From: Bacillota bacterium
GTDB taxonomy: Bacteria; Bacillota; UBA4882; UBA8346
Direction: 5' to 3'
Length of the DNA stretch: 49,945 nucleotides
Assembly (NCBI GenBank): GCA_023436305.1
Contig: JAEZJQ010000047.1
Span: 1 to 49,945 of the forward strand
The position numbers and the translations under genes are program-made. Numbering within the stretch: the first letter of the stretch is position 1; every line of letters begins with the position of its first letter. Under the pieces are notes generated by a model. It saw nothing but the letters and a program-made list of their open reading frames with translations, did no database searches and was not told where the DNA came from. Shown here one piece after another: positions 18,658 to 27,570 of the stretch.

Positions 18658-18820
18658 GAGTCTTATATATCGGAGCGTAAGGGGCGGGGGGAATTGTCGC
18701 GTTGATCCGGAACATAATAAGATTGCGGACCGGGTGCGGTTTGGATGGATGTGCTGCGGCAAAGAATGTGGAACTTAAAGCATGGATTACGGAGCTTACG
18801 AATAAAAAGGAGCGATAAAA

Positions 18821-20269
18821 TTGGCACTCAGAGTTTATAATACCTTAAACCGGAAAAAGGAAGAATTTATACCTCGGGAGACCGGAAAGGTGAGTATTTA
18901 CGCTTGCGGGATAACTCCTTATAATTACGCCCATATCGGTAATTCCCGACCGCCGGTATTTTGGGACTGTGTACGCCGTTTTCTAAAATACCGGGGTTAT
19001 CAAGTAACTTATATTCAAAACTTTACCGATGTGGATGACAAGATCATTAACCGGGCCGCTCAATTGAAATGCTCACCCCTGGAATTGGCCGCTGAATACG
19101 CTGAAATCTATAAAGAGGATTTAAACGCTCTGGGAGTCCTTCCGGCGGATATATATCCAAAAGTCTCGGAACATATTCAGGATATCATTGCCATGGTGAA
19201 GGTGTTAATTGAAAAAGGATATGCTTATTGCATTCATGGAGATGTTTATTTTTCCGTCTCCAGGTTTAACGATTACGGAAAATTATCGGGCCGGGCATTG
19301 GATGAACTTAAAGCCGGGGCCAGGGTGGAGATTAACGAAACAAAACAGGATCCCATGGACTTCGCGCTTTGGAAAGCAGCCAAACCGGGCGAGATTAGCT
19401 GGGACTCTCCTTGGGGTCCGGGACGTCCCGGTTGGCATATCGAATGCTCGGCCATGTCTCTAAAGTATTTGGGAGATGGGTTTGATATGCACGGTGGCGG
19501 GGAGGATCTGGTTTTTCCGCATCACGAGAATGAAATCGCCCAATCAGAAGGCTACTCCGGGAATCCCTTCGTCAAATATTGGGTTCATAACGCATTTGTT
19601 ACCGTTAGTGGTGAGCGGATGGGAAAATCCATGGGGAATTTCTCCACCATTCGGGATGTCCGGGATCAATTCTCACCGAAAGTGGTTCGTTTTTGGCTGT
19701 TGGGTACCCATTATCGCAATCCCATTAATTTTGGGGAAGAAGAATTGAATGCGGCCGCCAAAGGGCTGGAGCGTCTGGAAACTGCTGTTTTCAACTGGAA
19801 TTATCTGTTGAAGGCCGAAACTTCGGGTGAAGTTGTTAATGATAGTGAATTTGAAACGATCAAAGCAAAAATCGCCCAAACGGAGCCGGATTTTATCGCG
19901 GCCATGGAGGATGATTTCAATACCCCGCAAGCTCTGGCCAGTCTTTATGAACTGGTCCGGGATGTGAATCGTTGGGTCCAAAGCCCCGGTTTTCGGCCTA
20001 CCACTGCCGTCAAGGCCTTCATCACCGAAGCACTGTCCCTGTTAACCACTTTGGGCGGGGTTATGGGAATAAACTTGGCCGCGGATGAGGCCAATCCATC
20101 AAATAACGCACTGAGCCCGGCAGAAATCGAGGATTTTATCGCCCGTCGTTCCCAGGCTAAAAGAGAGAAAAATTGGGCCTTAGCGGATCAAATCCGTAAT
20201 GAGCTAAAGAATAAAGGGGTCATCATCGAAGATACTCCGCAAGGAGTCCGATGGAAGCTTGAAGGATAA
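18821..20269 (+). CDS. cysS: Cysteinyl-tRNA synthetase
   Basis: 482 residues, class Ia synthetase that charges tRNA-Cys. The zinc ligands are all present at the E. coli positions: C29, C209, H234 and E238. The HIGH motif is HIGN (38-41). The KMSKS motif reads RMGKS (266-270), keeping the second lysine. The start is TTG at 18821 with AAGGAG in front. The 163-base gap after cysK contains no terminator, so both are likely read from the T-box leader. A 39-codon frame from about 18702 ends at the cysS start but has no ribosome binding site, so I leave it out. Confidence 0.95.
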   Translation: MALRVYNTLNRKKEEFIPRETGKVSIYACGITPYNYAHIGNSRPPVFWDCVRRFLKYRGYQVTYIQNFTDVDDKIINRAAQLKCSPLELAAEYAEIYKEDLNALGVLPADIYPKVSEHIQDIIAMVKVLIEKGYAYCIHGDVYFSVSRFNDYGKLSGRALDELKAGARVEINETKQDPMDFALWKAAKPGEISWDSPWGPGRPGWHIECSAMSLKYLGDGFDMHGGGEDLVFPHHENEIAQSEGYSGNPFVKYWVHNAFVTVSGERMGKSMGNFSTIRDVRDQFSPKVVRFWLLGTHYRNPINFGEEELNAAAKGLERLETAVFNWNYLLKAETSGEVVNDSEFETIKAKIAQTEPDFIAAMEDDFNTPQALASLYELVRDVNRWVQSPGFRPTTAVKAFITEALSLLTTLGGVMGINLAADEANPSNNALSPAEIEDFIARRSQAKREKNWALADQIRNELKNKGVIIEDTPQGVRWKLEG

Positions 20270-20353
20270 TGAAGGGGCCAGGGCAGAGCACAGAGGGTAG
20301 GAGCGTAGCCGTCAAGCCAAAAAGCGTTTCATCAGACGCCAGAACACCTAAGG

Positions 20354-20611
20354 TTAGTTCCGGCGCCAAAAATTTAACCGGAGAAATAATTTTCGCCAAA
20401 AAGAATCGGATTGAAGTGCAAACTCCGGTAATTTGGTTTGAATATGATTAACTGCCGGTGAATCCGCTTCATAGGGTTGACAGATATTATCCTGGTTTAT
20501 TACTTGGGGTAAATTACATACCGATTTGGTGTTATTTTCAATCTCAATCTTAAGCTTTACTTTGATATCCGACAATTGGGCCGCTTTTATGGCGATTTTT
20601 ATTGAAGACAT
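20354..20611 (-). CDS. Small hypothetical protein on the minus strand
   Basis: 85 residues starting at 20611, with a good ribosome binding site (AAAGGAG, six bases before the ATG on the minus strand). The first 30 residues are regular, lysine- and isoleucine-rich (MSSIKIAIKAAQ), like a beta-strand-forming small protein; the C-terminus is basic (FWRKLFLRLNFWRRN). No family is recognised. A competing 60-codon plus-strand frame at 20269-20451, overlapping the cysS stop, has poorer codon character. Confidence 0.45.
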   Translation of the reverse strand: MSSIKIAIKAAQLSDIKVKLKIEIENNTKSVCNLPQVINQDNICQPYEADSPAVNHIQTKLPEFALQSDSFWRKLFLRLNFWRRN

Positions 20612-21087
20612 GGGTGGCTCCTTTGCTAAAATTTTTGTAATAAGTACTTTATCACAGTCCGGTGAAAATGTCCGGTTGTTATTTAAAGATATTCAAAAAA
20701 TTAACCGTTGCAATAGTATTTTGGCATGAATTTCAGCCGGAAGTAAGAATTCGATGATTGCCGTGGACTTTAACGAAAAAGGTTGTGACATTTGACTTTT
20801 GACAGTTCTTTTAACTTTTCCCCTTTCTATGCAGGAATTTTAAAAAAAAGACTGAAATGTTTTAGAAGTATGTGCGGGTGATTATGGTACATAGGGGTCG
20901 ACTGCGGCGAATATTATCAGTGAGATGATTGATAATATAACACCGGGGATTTTAAAATTCTTTGTGAAGCTGTTTATCGGCGGCCAATTGGAAAAAATAC
21001 ATTATTATCTCTGGGAACATACTCCGGATAAGTTTGATACGGTGAACATGATTCAACTATGGCAAAAAAGAAATTGTGAGGGTTTTA
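20612..21087. other. Intergenic region ahead of the LpxB-like gene
   Basis: No RNA or clear promoter is recognised. A 60-codon frame from the ATG at 20925 runs into the next gene and overlaps its start. Its translation looks partly protein-like (ILKFFVKLFIGGQLEKI) but the ribosome binding site is weak, so it is not called. Confidence 0.3.
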
Positions 21088-22302
21088 ATGGAAAAACCCA
21101 GTGGTAGAATTTTATTTATGAGCAATGGACACGGCGAAGATCTTATCGCGGCTCAAATCATTAAAAACTTGGCGGAGGAACCCGGTGTTGAAATCCGGGC
21201 GTTGCCAATTGTAGGTACCGGTTCTACTTATTCGGCCATCAATATCCCCTTAATCTTAGCGGGACACAATCTTCCCAGCGGCGGCTTCGTCCGTAACGGA
21301 TTCCGTAATTTAATGATGGATCTGCGGGCAGGGTTGTTTTCGTTAACTTGGCGCCAGATTCAAGCCTTGAGGCGGGTTCACCGGGAGATTGACCTGGCGG
21401 TATGCGTCGGGGATAATTATCTTACCATTTTGGCGGGGTATTTTTTACGCCGGCCAATTATTTTACTGCCTACCGCCAAATCGGATTATGTATCGCCGCA
21501 CTGGCCGGTGGAGCGTTTGCTGATGCGGCGTTTTTGCCGTAAAATCATTACCAGGGATGAGATTACGGCCAAATCATTGGCCAGATATGGGTTACCGGCT
21601 GAGTTTTTAGGAAATGTAATGATGGATTGTCTGGACTTTCGGGGAGATGATCTAAAGGGATCTGAAAATCAGTGGACAATTGGTATTTTGCCCGGCAGCC
21701 GTTTCGAAGCGTATGAAAATATGGAGGATATTGCGGAAGCCGTTTTGGCTACGCAACAGTTGATTGTAGGAGAAAAACGGTACCAACCGGCCCGCTTTTT
21801 AACCGCTCTAGCCGGGGCCATTGAGATAGATGAAATTGCGGCTCGTCTGAAGCTGAAGGGATGGGTTTTTCAAGAGCCGGATACGAATGAAACCAAACGC
21901 GGCCTGGTTGGACACTTGAATTATTCCGGCCCAAATTTCCAGGTCCGGATTACGTTTGCCCAGGGAAGATTTGCCGATATATTAATGGCCAGTGATTTGA
22001 TTCTGGGACTGGCGGGGACCGGCAATGAACAAGCCGTGGGTCTAGGTAAACCGGTGGTGGCCTTTGTCGGACGGGGGACCCAATTTACCGCCAAGTTTGT
22101 TAAAACCCAACAAAAATTACTGGGTGAGTCGGTCCGGGTAGTGGCCCGCCAACCGGAAGCAGTGGCCCGGGAAATTCTGCTTATCCTTACAAATCCAAAT
22201 CTTAGAAAACAGATGGCCGTGGTAGGGCGGGAACGGATGGGCATATCCGGGGGGGCACGCCGAATCGCCATTGCCATCGCGGAATTGGCAAAGACTATAT
22301 AA
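21088..22302 (+). CDS. Lipid-A-disaccharide synthase-related glycosyltransferase
   Basis: 404 residues, resembling the lipid-A-disaccharide-synthase-related proteins (LpxB-like, GT-B fold). The N-terminal half has ILFMSNGHGEDLIA and VGDNYLTILAGY; the C-terminal half has IGILPGSRFEAYENM and LILGLAGTGNEQAVGLGKPVV, the sugar-nucleotide binding region. The frame starts with GTG at 21076, but the ATG at 21088 has GAGGG at a better distance. No other lpx genes are in the window, so a true lipid A role is not shown. This related family is found in Cyanobacteria and diderm Bacillota and its substrate is unknown. The lipid kinase follows 92 bases later on the same strand. Confidence 0.8.
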   Translation: MEKPSGRILFMSNGHGEDLIAAQIIKNLAEEPGVEIRALPIVGTGSTYSAINIPLILAGHNLPSGGFVRNGFRNLMMDLRAGLFSLTWRQIQALRRVHREIDLAVCVGDNYLTILAGYFLRRPIILLPTAKSDYVSPHWPVERLLMRRFCRKIITRDEITAKSLARYGLPAEFLGNVMMDCLDFRGDDLKGSENQWTIGILPGSRFEAYENMEDIAEAVLATQQLIVGEKRYQPARFLTALAGAIEIDEIAARLKLKGWVFQEPDTNETKRGLVGHLNYSGPNFQVRITFAQGRFADILMASDLILGLAGTGNEQAVGLGKPVVAFVGRGTQFTAKFVKTQQKLLGESVRVVARQPEAVAREILLILTNPNLRKQMAVVGRERMGISGGARRIAIAIAELAKTI

Positions 22303-22394
22303 CGATTTCTCAAAAGAAGAAATGAACAACTTTGTTTGGACGAAAAGATCCTTGGCTCACTTTAGATTATTTGTGAATACAGCGGGAGGGGCTC

Positions 22395-23351
22395 ATGACT
22401 GAACCGTGGTTTACGATTATTAATCCCTGCTCCGGTTCCGGTAAAGGAAAATTGGAGTGGCCCGAAATTGAGAATATGCTCAAAAAAGCGGGAATTCAAT
22501 ATCAAGCTGTTTTTTCCAACTACCGCAATCACGCCACTGAATTAACCAATGAAGCCATCGCTGAAGGCTGGCGCCGTTTTTTAACCGTAGGTGGAGATGG
22601 AACCGTGAATGAAGTAGTGAATGGAATCTTCCACCAGAACGCTGTTCCGACCACGGAGTTTACTCTGGCTATGATTCCGGTGGGAACGGGGAACGATTGG
22701 CGGAGGACCATTGGGATTCCGATGGATTATTTGGAGGCGGTGACCACCATTCACCAAGGGGAAACCTATACCCAGGATGTGGGGTATATTCAGTACATGG
22801 ATCAGGGTAAACTGAAAGGACGTTATTTCATTAATATCGCCGGTATGGGTTATGACGCGTTAGTGGCGGCCAAAACCAATCTCATGAAGGAATTGGGCCG
22901 GAAGATGGGCGTCTATTCTTATTTGGTGAGTTTATTTGGTTGCCTGTTGAAGTATAAGCATACTAAGGTGAAAGTAACCGCCGATCACGAAGAAATTACC
23001 ACCGATCTGTTAAGTATGAACGTCGGTATCTGCAAATATAGCGGCGGAGGAATGATGCAGGTCCCGAAAGCGGTTCCTGATGATGGACTGCTGGATCTCA
23101 CCTTGATCAAGAAAATGTCCAAGCTGCAAGTCATCAAAAATGTACCCAAACTTTTCGATGGTTCTTTCATTCATCTACCCCAGGTCCATATTACCCGGGG
23201 TCGCAAAGTAAAAATTGAGTCCGAGCCGTCAATTCCCCTGGAGGTCGATGGGGAAACTTTGGGCAGTTCCCCGTTTGAAATAAACATTATTCCCAAAAGC
23301 ATCAATATCGTAATGAACCGGAAGTATTTCGAGGGCGGGGAAATAGCGTAG
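22395..23351 (+). CDS. YegS/DagK-family lipid kinase
   Basis: 318 residues, a diacylglycerol-kinase-catalytic-domain protein that phosphorylates a lipid hydroxyl, typically diacylglycerol. Seen: INPCSGSGKGK near the N-terminus, GGDGTVNEVVNG from residue 66 (nucleotide-binding motif), GTGNDWRR about 96, and a C-terminal beta-sandwich with PLEVDGETLG. The start ATG follows GGGAGGGG. It lies after the LpxB-like gene on the same strand, consistent with a small lipid-modification unit. Confidence 0.9.
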   Translation: MTEPWFTIINPCSGSGKGKLEWPEIENMLKKAGIQYQAVFSNYRNHATELTNEAIAEGWRRFLTVGGDGTVNEVVNGIFHQNAVPTTEFTLAMIPVGTGNDWRRTIGIPMDYLEAVTTIHQGETYTQDVGYIQYMDQGKLKGRYFINIAGMGYDALVAAKTNLMKELGRKMGVYSYLVSLFGCLLKYKHTKVKVTADHEEITTDLLSMNVGICKYSGGGMMQVPKAVPDDGLLDLTLIKKMSKLQVIKNVPKLFDGSFIHLPQVHITRGRKVKIESEPSIPLEVDGETLGSSPFEINIIPKSINIVMNRKYFEGGEIA

Positions 23352-23391
23352 TAACAATTCTACGTGAATAAAATAAAAGGGGGGGATAATT

Positions 23392-23781
23392 ATGGCGGAT
23401 TTTTTTGAGAAAGTAAGGAGTGGACTGGACAAAGGGTTGAATGCGGTAAGCGTGAAATCTAAAGAGGTGCTTGAGGTTACCAAGATCAATAATCAAATCG
23501 GGGGATTGAAGGACCAGATCGCCAGGCTCCAGCGGGAGTTGGGAGAAGTGGTTTATGAGATGAACCTGCAAGGAGTTATTAATCAGGATGGGATTAAGGA
23601 TAAATGTGAGGCCATCACTGCTTTGAAACAGCAGATTCAGGAAAAAGAAGCCGAGCTTCAAAATGTTCACGCAAATGCCGCCGCGTCCCTGGGCCAGTTG
23701 GTTTGCCCGAATTGTAAAACCGAGGTGCCGGAAGGGGATAAATTTTGTGGTAAATGTGGTACGAAAGTAGGCGGGGTTTAA
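23392..23781 (+). CDS. Coiled-coil protein with C-terminal zinc ribbon
   Basis: 129 residues. The region 1-105 is predicted helical/coiled coil, with a heptad-like stretch (INNQIGGLKDQIARLQREL). The C-terminus is a CPNC-x9-CGKCG zinc ribbon (residues about 107-123). Ribosome binding site GGGGGG before the ATG. Such short zinc-ribbon proteins are common in Bacillota and have no defined role. It follows the lipid kinase by 40 bases, probably in the same transcript. Confidence 0.8.
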   Translation: MADFFEKVRSGLDKGLNAVSVKSKEVLEVTKINNQIGGLKDQIARLQRELGEVVYEMNLQGVINQDGIKDKCEAITALKQQIQEKEAELQNVHANAAASLGQLVCPNCKTEVPEGDKFCGKCGTKVGGV

Positions 23782-23893
23782 GGTGCTCCGCCTTGTTTTT
23801 TTCGATGGGGTGGTATTAAATTGGCGAAAGTAATAAAAAATTTTTTTAACTATGATCGGCCGGGACTGTAGGAGCTGTCGCTTTAGAATGTCG

Positions 23894-24010
23894 TCAAATT
23901 GGATGTGTTCTCAATGCTTCTTTAATTATCTCGGATTTCGTAATGTTTTCACGTTCAGCTAACGAATTTAGTTTTTCTTCTAATTCCTTGGGTAATCGGA
24001 TGCTAGTCAT
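23894..24010 (-). CDS. Tiny ribbon-helix-helix (CopG-like) protein
   Basis: 38 residues starting at 24010: TSIRLPKELEEKL then ITKSEIIKEAL, the strand-helix-helix pattern of CopG/Arc-type DNA-binding antitoxins. A ribosome binding site (AAAGGAG) precedes the ATG on the minus strand. Usual members are 70-80 residues with a C-terminal toxin-binding tail. This one ends right after the DNA-binding core, and no toxin gene lies next to it. It could be a remnant of a toxin-antitoxin module or a minimal autoregulator. Confidence 0.65.
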   Translation of the reverse strand: MTSIRLPKELEEKLNSLAERENITKSEIIKEALRTHPI

Positions 24011-24024
24011 TATACCACTCCTTT

Positions 24025-24044
24025 TGTAATACAAATTGTAATAC
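24025..24044. promoter_or_regulatory. Candidate operator of the ribbon-helix-helix gene
   Basis: Two direct copies of TGTAATAC (24025-24032 and 24037-24044), 12 bases apart, sit just upstream of the ribbon-helix-helix start. Closely spaced short repeats at this place are typical of autoregulated members of the family. Confidence 0.4.
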
Positions 24045-24168
24045 AGTTATTCGAAATATCAATAATGAATTATATCGGAGGTTCATGTACCTACCCAAGT
24101 TTACTCTGATAGCCCTTGGTGCTTTGGACTTTCCATCCTATAGACAATGCCCGTGCCGGGCGTACATT

Positions 24169-24201
24169 AAAAATTTGCCGTGGCGAGTTCGCCACGGCAA
24201 A
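24169..24201 (-). terminator. Terminator of the SLH-protein gene
   Basis: A perfect 13-bp stem (24174-24186 with 24189-24201) has a two-base loop and, on the minus strand, runs directly into a T-rich stretch. It lies 21 bases beyond the SLH stop. Confidence 0.85.
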
Positions 24202-24221
24202 CGGAAATTAATCTACCTGCT

Positions 24222-25475
24222 TTAATAAGTCATATTATCCTCACTAACGCTACCATTCTGCCCCGACGCCCCTAATAACCTGCTAAGTGCCGCCGTGGCC
24301 AGCTCGATCTTCCCATACTCTTTAATCTTGGCTACATCCCGTGACAATATGGCCTGGCTAAAATCCTGGGTAATCCCCAGATACTTGGAGATCCCTCCGG
24401 CCAATCGTTCACGGCTTAAGGTGTCCAGGTAATTCCAATCTTGTTGCATGATGCTTTCGGCTTCGGCGGGGGTTAGGCCCATATCCACCATTTTATTATA
24501 GACACCGCTTTTTACATCGTTGGTAACTGCGTTCCAATCTCCGGATACCAGGGCTTGCACCTGATCGGTGCTGATTTTGCCCCTGGTCATGGAGCTCAAC
24601 CGGGAGAGAAGGTCGTTCTTGGTTACCTCGCCGAAGGCTTTGAAGAACTTGACGGTTCCTGACGGCAGGGCGATGATGGTGCCTGTATCATTATTGACTA
24701 AGGCGTCGATGTTGCTGGAAACGTAATTGCGCATAATTACGGTTTCCGGAGTGAGCATGGCAAGCTTAGGTTCCCCATCGGCGGTCTGTATATTCACCAA
24801 CCCGGAATTGGTATCAACCTGGGTTATTTTGCCCTTGGTAATCTCGATTTGGCTTAAAGCCTGAATCATCCAGGCAGCTTCGGCCCGGGTCGCCGGCTGA
24901 TCCGGCTGGAATTGGGTTTGGATCTTGGGTGGCAATACACCCAACTTGTTGGCGATTTCCACATAGCGAAAAGCCCAATGTTTTACCGGAACATCGATAA
25001 AACTGGCCGGCCATTCCGGGGAATATTTTTCCTTAGAGGTTCCCAGACGGACAATCCGGCTTAGCATAGCCACCAGTTGGGCCCGGTTGAGATTCTCTCC
25101 AGGTCTGAAGTTGCCGTCGCCAAAGACATTCATGACTTTTTGAGCCCCGACCGCATTAATATAAGATTCGGCCCAGTTGCCGGCGATATCGGGCGCCATC
25201 CGTTTGGAATCTGAAGTCTCACTATAATTGAAAGTCTTGGCCACGATTTTAGCGAACTCGGCCCGGTTTACCGGTTGATCCGGTTTGAAGGTCTCATCGG
25301 GATATCCGTTAATCACCCCTTGGTCGATGAGTTTTTGAATCGGTTTTTCCGCCCAGTTCCCCTGGATGTCTGTCAACGTTGTTTGCGCATTGGCCACCGT
25401 GCTGAATAAGGCTATTCCCAGGGTCATTACCATTGCCAATAGGACTAATTGAAACCGGCGTTTACGAATAAACAT
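24222..25475 (-). CDS. S-layer-homology (SLH) domain surface protein
   Basis: 417 residues. Signal peptide about 1-30. Three SLH domains follow: about 35-80 (IQGNWAEKPIQKLIDQGVI), about 95-140 (IAGNWAESYINAVGAQ) and about 160-205 (VPVKHWAFRYVEIANKLG), each with the NRAE/TRAE-type end. SLH triplets bind pyruvylated cell-wall polymer and anchor proteins to the wall, or the outer membrane to the wall in diderms. The C-terminal 200 residues are helical and low in known domains; no porin barrel is visible, so it is not an OmpM-type porin. The start has AAAGGAG nine bases upstream. Single gene with its own terminator. Confidence 0.9.
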   Translation of the reverse strand: MFIRKRRFQLVLLAMVMTLGIALFSTVANAQTTLTDIQGNWAEKPIQKLIDQGVINGYPDETFKPDQPVNRAEFAKIVAKTFNYSETSDSKRMAPDIAGNWAESYINAVGAQKVMNVFGDGNFRPGENLNRAQLVAMLSRIVRLGTSKEKYSPEWPASFIDVPVKHWAFRYVEIANKLGVLPPKIQTQFQPDQPATRAEAAWMIQALSQIEITKGKITQVDTNSGLVNIQTADGEPKLAMLTPETVIMRNYVSSNIDALVNNDTGTIIALPSGTVKFFKAFGEVTKNDLLSRLSSMTRGKISTDQVQALVSGDWNAVTNDVKSGVYNKMVDMGLTPAEAESIMQQDWNYLDTLSRERLAGGISKYLGITQDFSQAILSRDVAKIKEYGKIELATAALSRLLGASGQNGSVSEDNMTY

Positions 25476-26066
25476 TCTTAATACTCCTTTCTGCGTACAT
25501 CTTTACGCGAACGTGCTTGTCGAAATTGATACCTTTTTGGTTATGAATCCATCAAGGATTTATTTTACATAATTGCACTCACCAAATTCCGCATCGAAGA
25601 GCGGATTCCTTTAAGTAATTGGTGGCAATGATGGTAACTGTTTTATTGTTCGGCAAATATTTAAGCATTGTATACGCGTGCTTATTTCAAGAGGTTTTGA
25701 TATTCCAATAATGTAATTTGGTTTGTCATTCTAACATAACATAATAACGATATTCAATGAGCCTTCATTTCAAGTATTTTAGTGGTAGGGCACCATATAA
25801 TTGAAGATTCTTCCATATTGTAGTAGGTACTTGCAGTTCACTTGTAAATGAAGCCGTAACCACGAATAAATTGACGGGTTAAGGAGGATTTTAATATTTG
25901 TTATGGAATAAAAACAGACTGGTAACAAAAAGTAAAAGTTGAGCGTTGCAGGTATAAATTCGAACGATCATGGGCGGAATTGGGTTCTTATAAAAGGCCC
26001 TTATTTTACAATACAATTTGGGTAAGAATGGGATTTTAAGTTTGGGTGTAAAAGGAGCTTAAATCT
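25476..26066. other. Intergenic region between divergent SLH gene and xseA
   Basis: 591 bases, AT-rich. It must carry the promoters for both divergent genes. An AAGGAGG at about 25880 precedes only a 14-codon TTG frame. I see no RNA gene or clear operator. Confidence 0.4.
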
Positions 26067-27290
26067 TTGAGCCGAAAGTACATTACCGTGTCACAACTGA
26101 CATATGCGTTGAAGCGTTTGATCGAAGATAACTTCATCCTGGAAGATGTCTGGATTCAGGGGGAGATCTCCAATTTCACCCGTCATACGTCAGGGCATAT
26201 GTATTTTACCTTGAAAGATGAAACCGCTTGCGTGAAATGCGTCATGTTTAAATCCCAGGCTTACTCCTTGCAGTTCAAGCCGGTTGAGGGCATGGCCGTT
26301 TCGGCCCGCGGTCGGATTTCGATTTACGAAAAAAGTGGCCAATACCAACTGTACGTTGAAACAATGGAACAGACCGGCTTGGGCGCTCTGTACCAGGCCT
26401 TTGAAAAGCTGAAACAAAAACTGGAGCAAGAGGGGTTATTTGATCCGAAGCGGAAACGGCCTTTGCCGCCATTACCCAACAAAATCGGTTTAATTACTTC
26501 ACCCACCGGCGCGGTGGTTCAGGACATGATTAAAATCTTGCGCCGGCGTTGCCCTAATCTAGACATCCTGATTATTCCAGCCCAGGTTCAAGGGGAAGAG
26601 GCGCCGTTAAGTTTGGTGAAAGCGCTGAATGACGCAGGACGGTTTACGGCATTGGATTTGGTGATTATTGGCCGGGGCGGGGGATCGTTTGAGGAATTAT
26701 GGGCCTTTAACGATGAACGGGTGGCCCGAACGATAGCCGGGTTTCCGAAGCCGGTGATATCGGCGGTGGGACACGAGACGGACTTTACCATTGCTGATTT
26801 TGTAGCAGATTTAAGGGCGCCGACCCCTTCAGCGGCTGCTGAACTGGCGGTGCCGGAGCAAATGGTTATAAAACGGAACTTGGAAAGTTTAAAAAAACGT
26901 TTACAACAGTTAATCAACCATAAAATCGGGAATTACCGCCGCGATCTAGAAAAATTACTTAAGAACCGGGTGTTTATGGATCCCAAATTTACATATAACG
27001 TCCGGCGTCAGGAATTGGACTTAAGCTTTGAGAAAATGATCCGAATATTACGGCATACTTTAGTATTAGAGCGTGAGCGTTATTATAAGGCGCTGGGGAA
27101 ATTAGACGCATTAAGCCCGCTGGCCACCTTGCAACGGGGTTATGCCATTGCCCAAAACAAAGACGGTATCTTTATCAAGCGCGCCGATCAAGTGGAAATA
27201 GGCGAAGAAATAAAATTAACGCTGGCGGCCGGCGAGTTATTGTTGAATTGCATTCAAAAAACAGATAATAAAATTTCAGCGGCCGAATAA
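26067..27290 (+). CDS. xseA: Exodeoxyribonuclease VII large subunit
   Basis: 407 residues, catalytic subunit of the single-strand DNA exonuclease. It has an N-terminal OB fold (about 5-100: VWIQGEISNFTRHTSGHMYF). The catalytic domain follows with GLITSPTGAVVQDM, IIGRGGGSFEELWAFNDE and SAVGHETDFTIADFVAD, then a helical region and a short C-terminal domain. The start is TTG at 26067 with AAAAGGAG before it. It heads a run of closely spaced genes (xseB, prenyl synthase, and on to dxs), a gene order widely conserved in Bacillota. Confidence 0.96.
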   Translation: MSRKYITVSQLTYALKRLIEDNFILEDVWIQGEISNFTRHTSGHMYFTLKDETACVKCVMFKSQAYSLQFKPVEGMAVSARGRISIYEKSGQYQLYVETMEQTGLGALYQAFEKLKQKLEQEGLFDPKRKRPLPPLPNKIGLITSPTGAVVQDMIKILRRRCPNLDILIIPAQVQGEEAPLSLVKALNDAGRFTALDLVIIGRGGGSFEELWAFNDERVARTIAGFPKPVISAVGHETDFTIADFVADLRAPTPSAAAELAVPEQMVIKRNLESLKKRLQQLINHKIGNYRRDLEKLLKNRVFMDPKFTYNVRRQELDLSFEKMIRILRHTLVLERERYYKALGKLDALSPLATLQRGYAIAQNKDGIFIKRADQVEIGEEIKLTLAAGELLLNCIQKTDNKISAAE

Positions 27291-27306
27291 AGGAGCAGGA
27301 ATCAAA

Positions 27307-27570
27307 ATGAGTAATCTGGAACCTGAAAAGTTAGGGGAACGCAGCTATGAAGAGGCGATGACCCGTTTGGAGGAGATTGTGCAGCGTTTGGAGTGCGGGA
27401 ATTTAAACTTAGAAGAAAGCTTAGCGTTGTTTGAAGAAGGAATTGGTTTGGCGCGATATTGTACCGGCAAATTGGATGCCGCCGAGAGCAAGTTGGAGAT
27501 TTTATTAGGTTTTAATGGCGCTGAACCCAAAATCGCCGAATTTAAACTGGAACCGGAAGGAGACTCTTAA
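27307..27570 (+). CDS. xseB: Exodeoxyribonuclease VII small subunit
   Basis: 87 residues, the usual size. The family pattern is seen: SYEEAMTRLEEIVQRLECG, then LNLEESLALFEEGIGLARYC and the following helix. It binds the XseA helical region in several copies. It starts 16 bases after xseA with AAAGGAGCAGG in front. Its stop is immediately followed by the TTG of the prenyl synthase, so the genes are translationally linked. Confidence 0.95.
   Translation: MSNLEPEKLGERSYEEAMTRLEEIVQRLECGNLNLEESLALFEEGIGLARYCTGKLDAAESKLEILLGFNGAEPKIAEFKLEPEGDS

Noticed and set aside
20269..20451. 60-codon plus-strand frame coupled to the cysS stop (TAATG)
   Set aside because: Coupling is attractive, but the first 40 residues are low-complexity and the minus-strand frame over its end has a much better start. 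Left as an alternative to the minus-strand gene.
20925..21107. 60-codon frame just before the LpxB-like gene
   Set aside because: Weak ribosome binding site and overlaps the next gene's start; coding potential not convincing.
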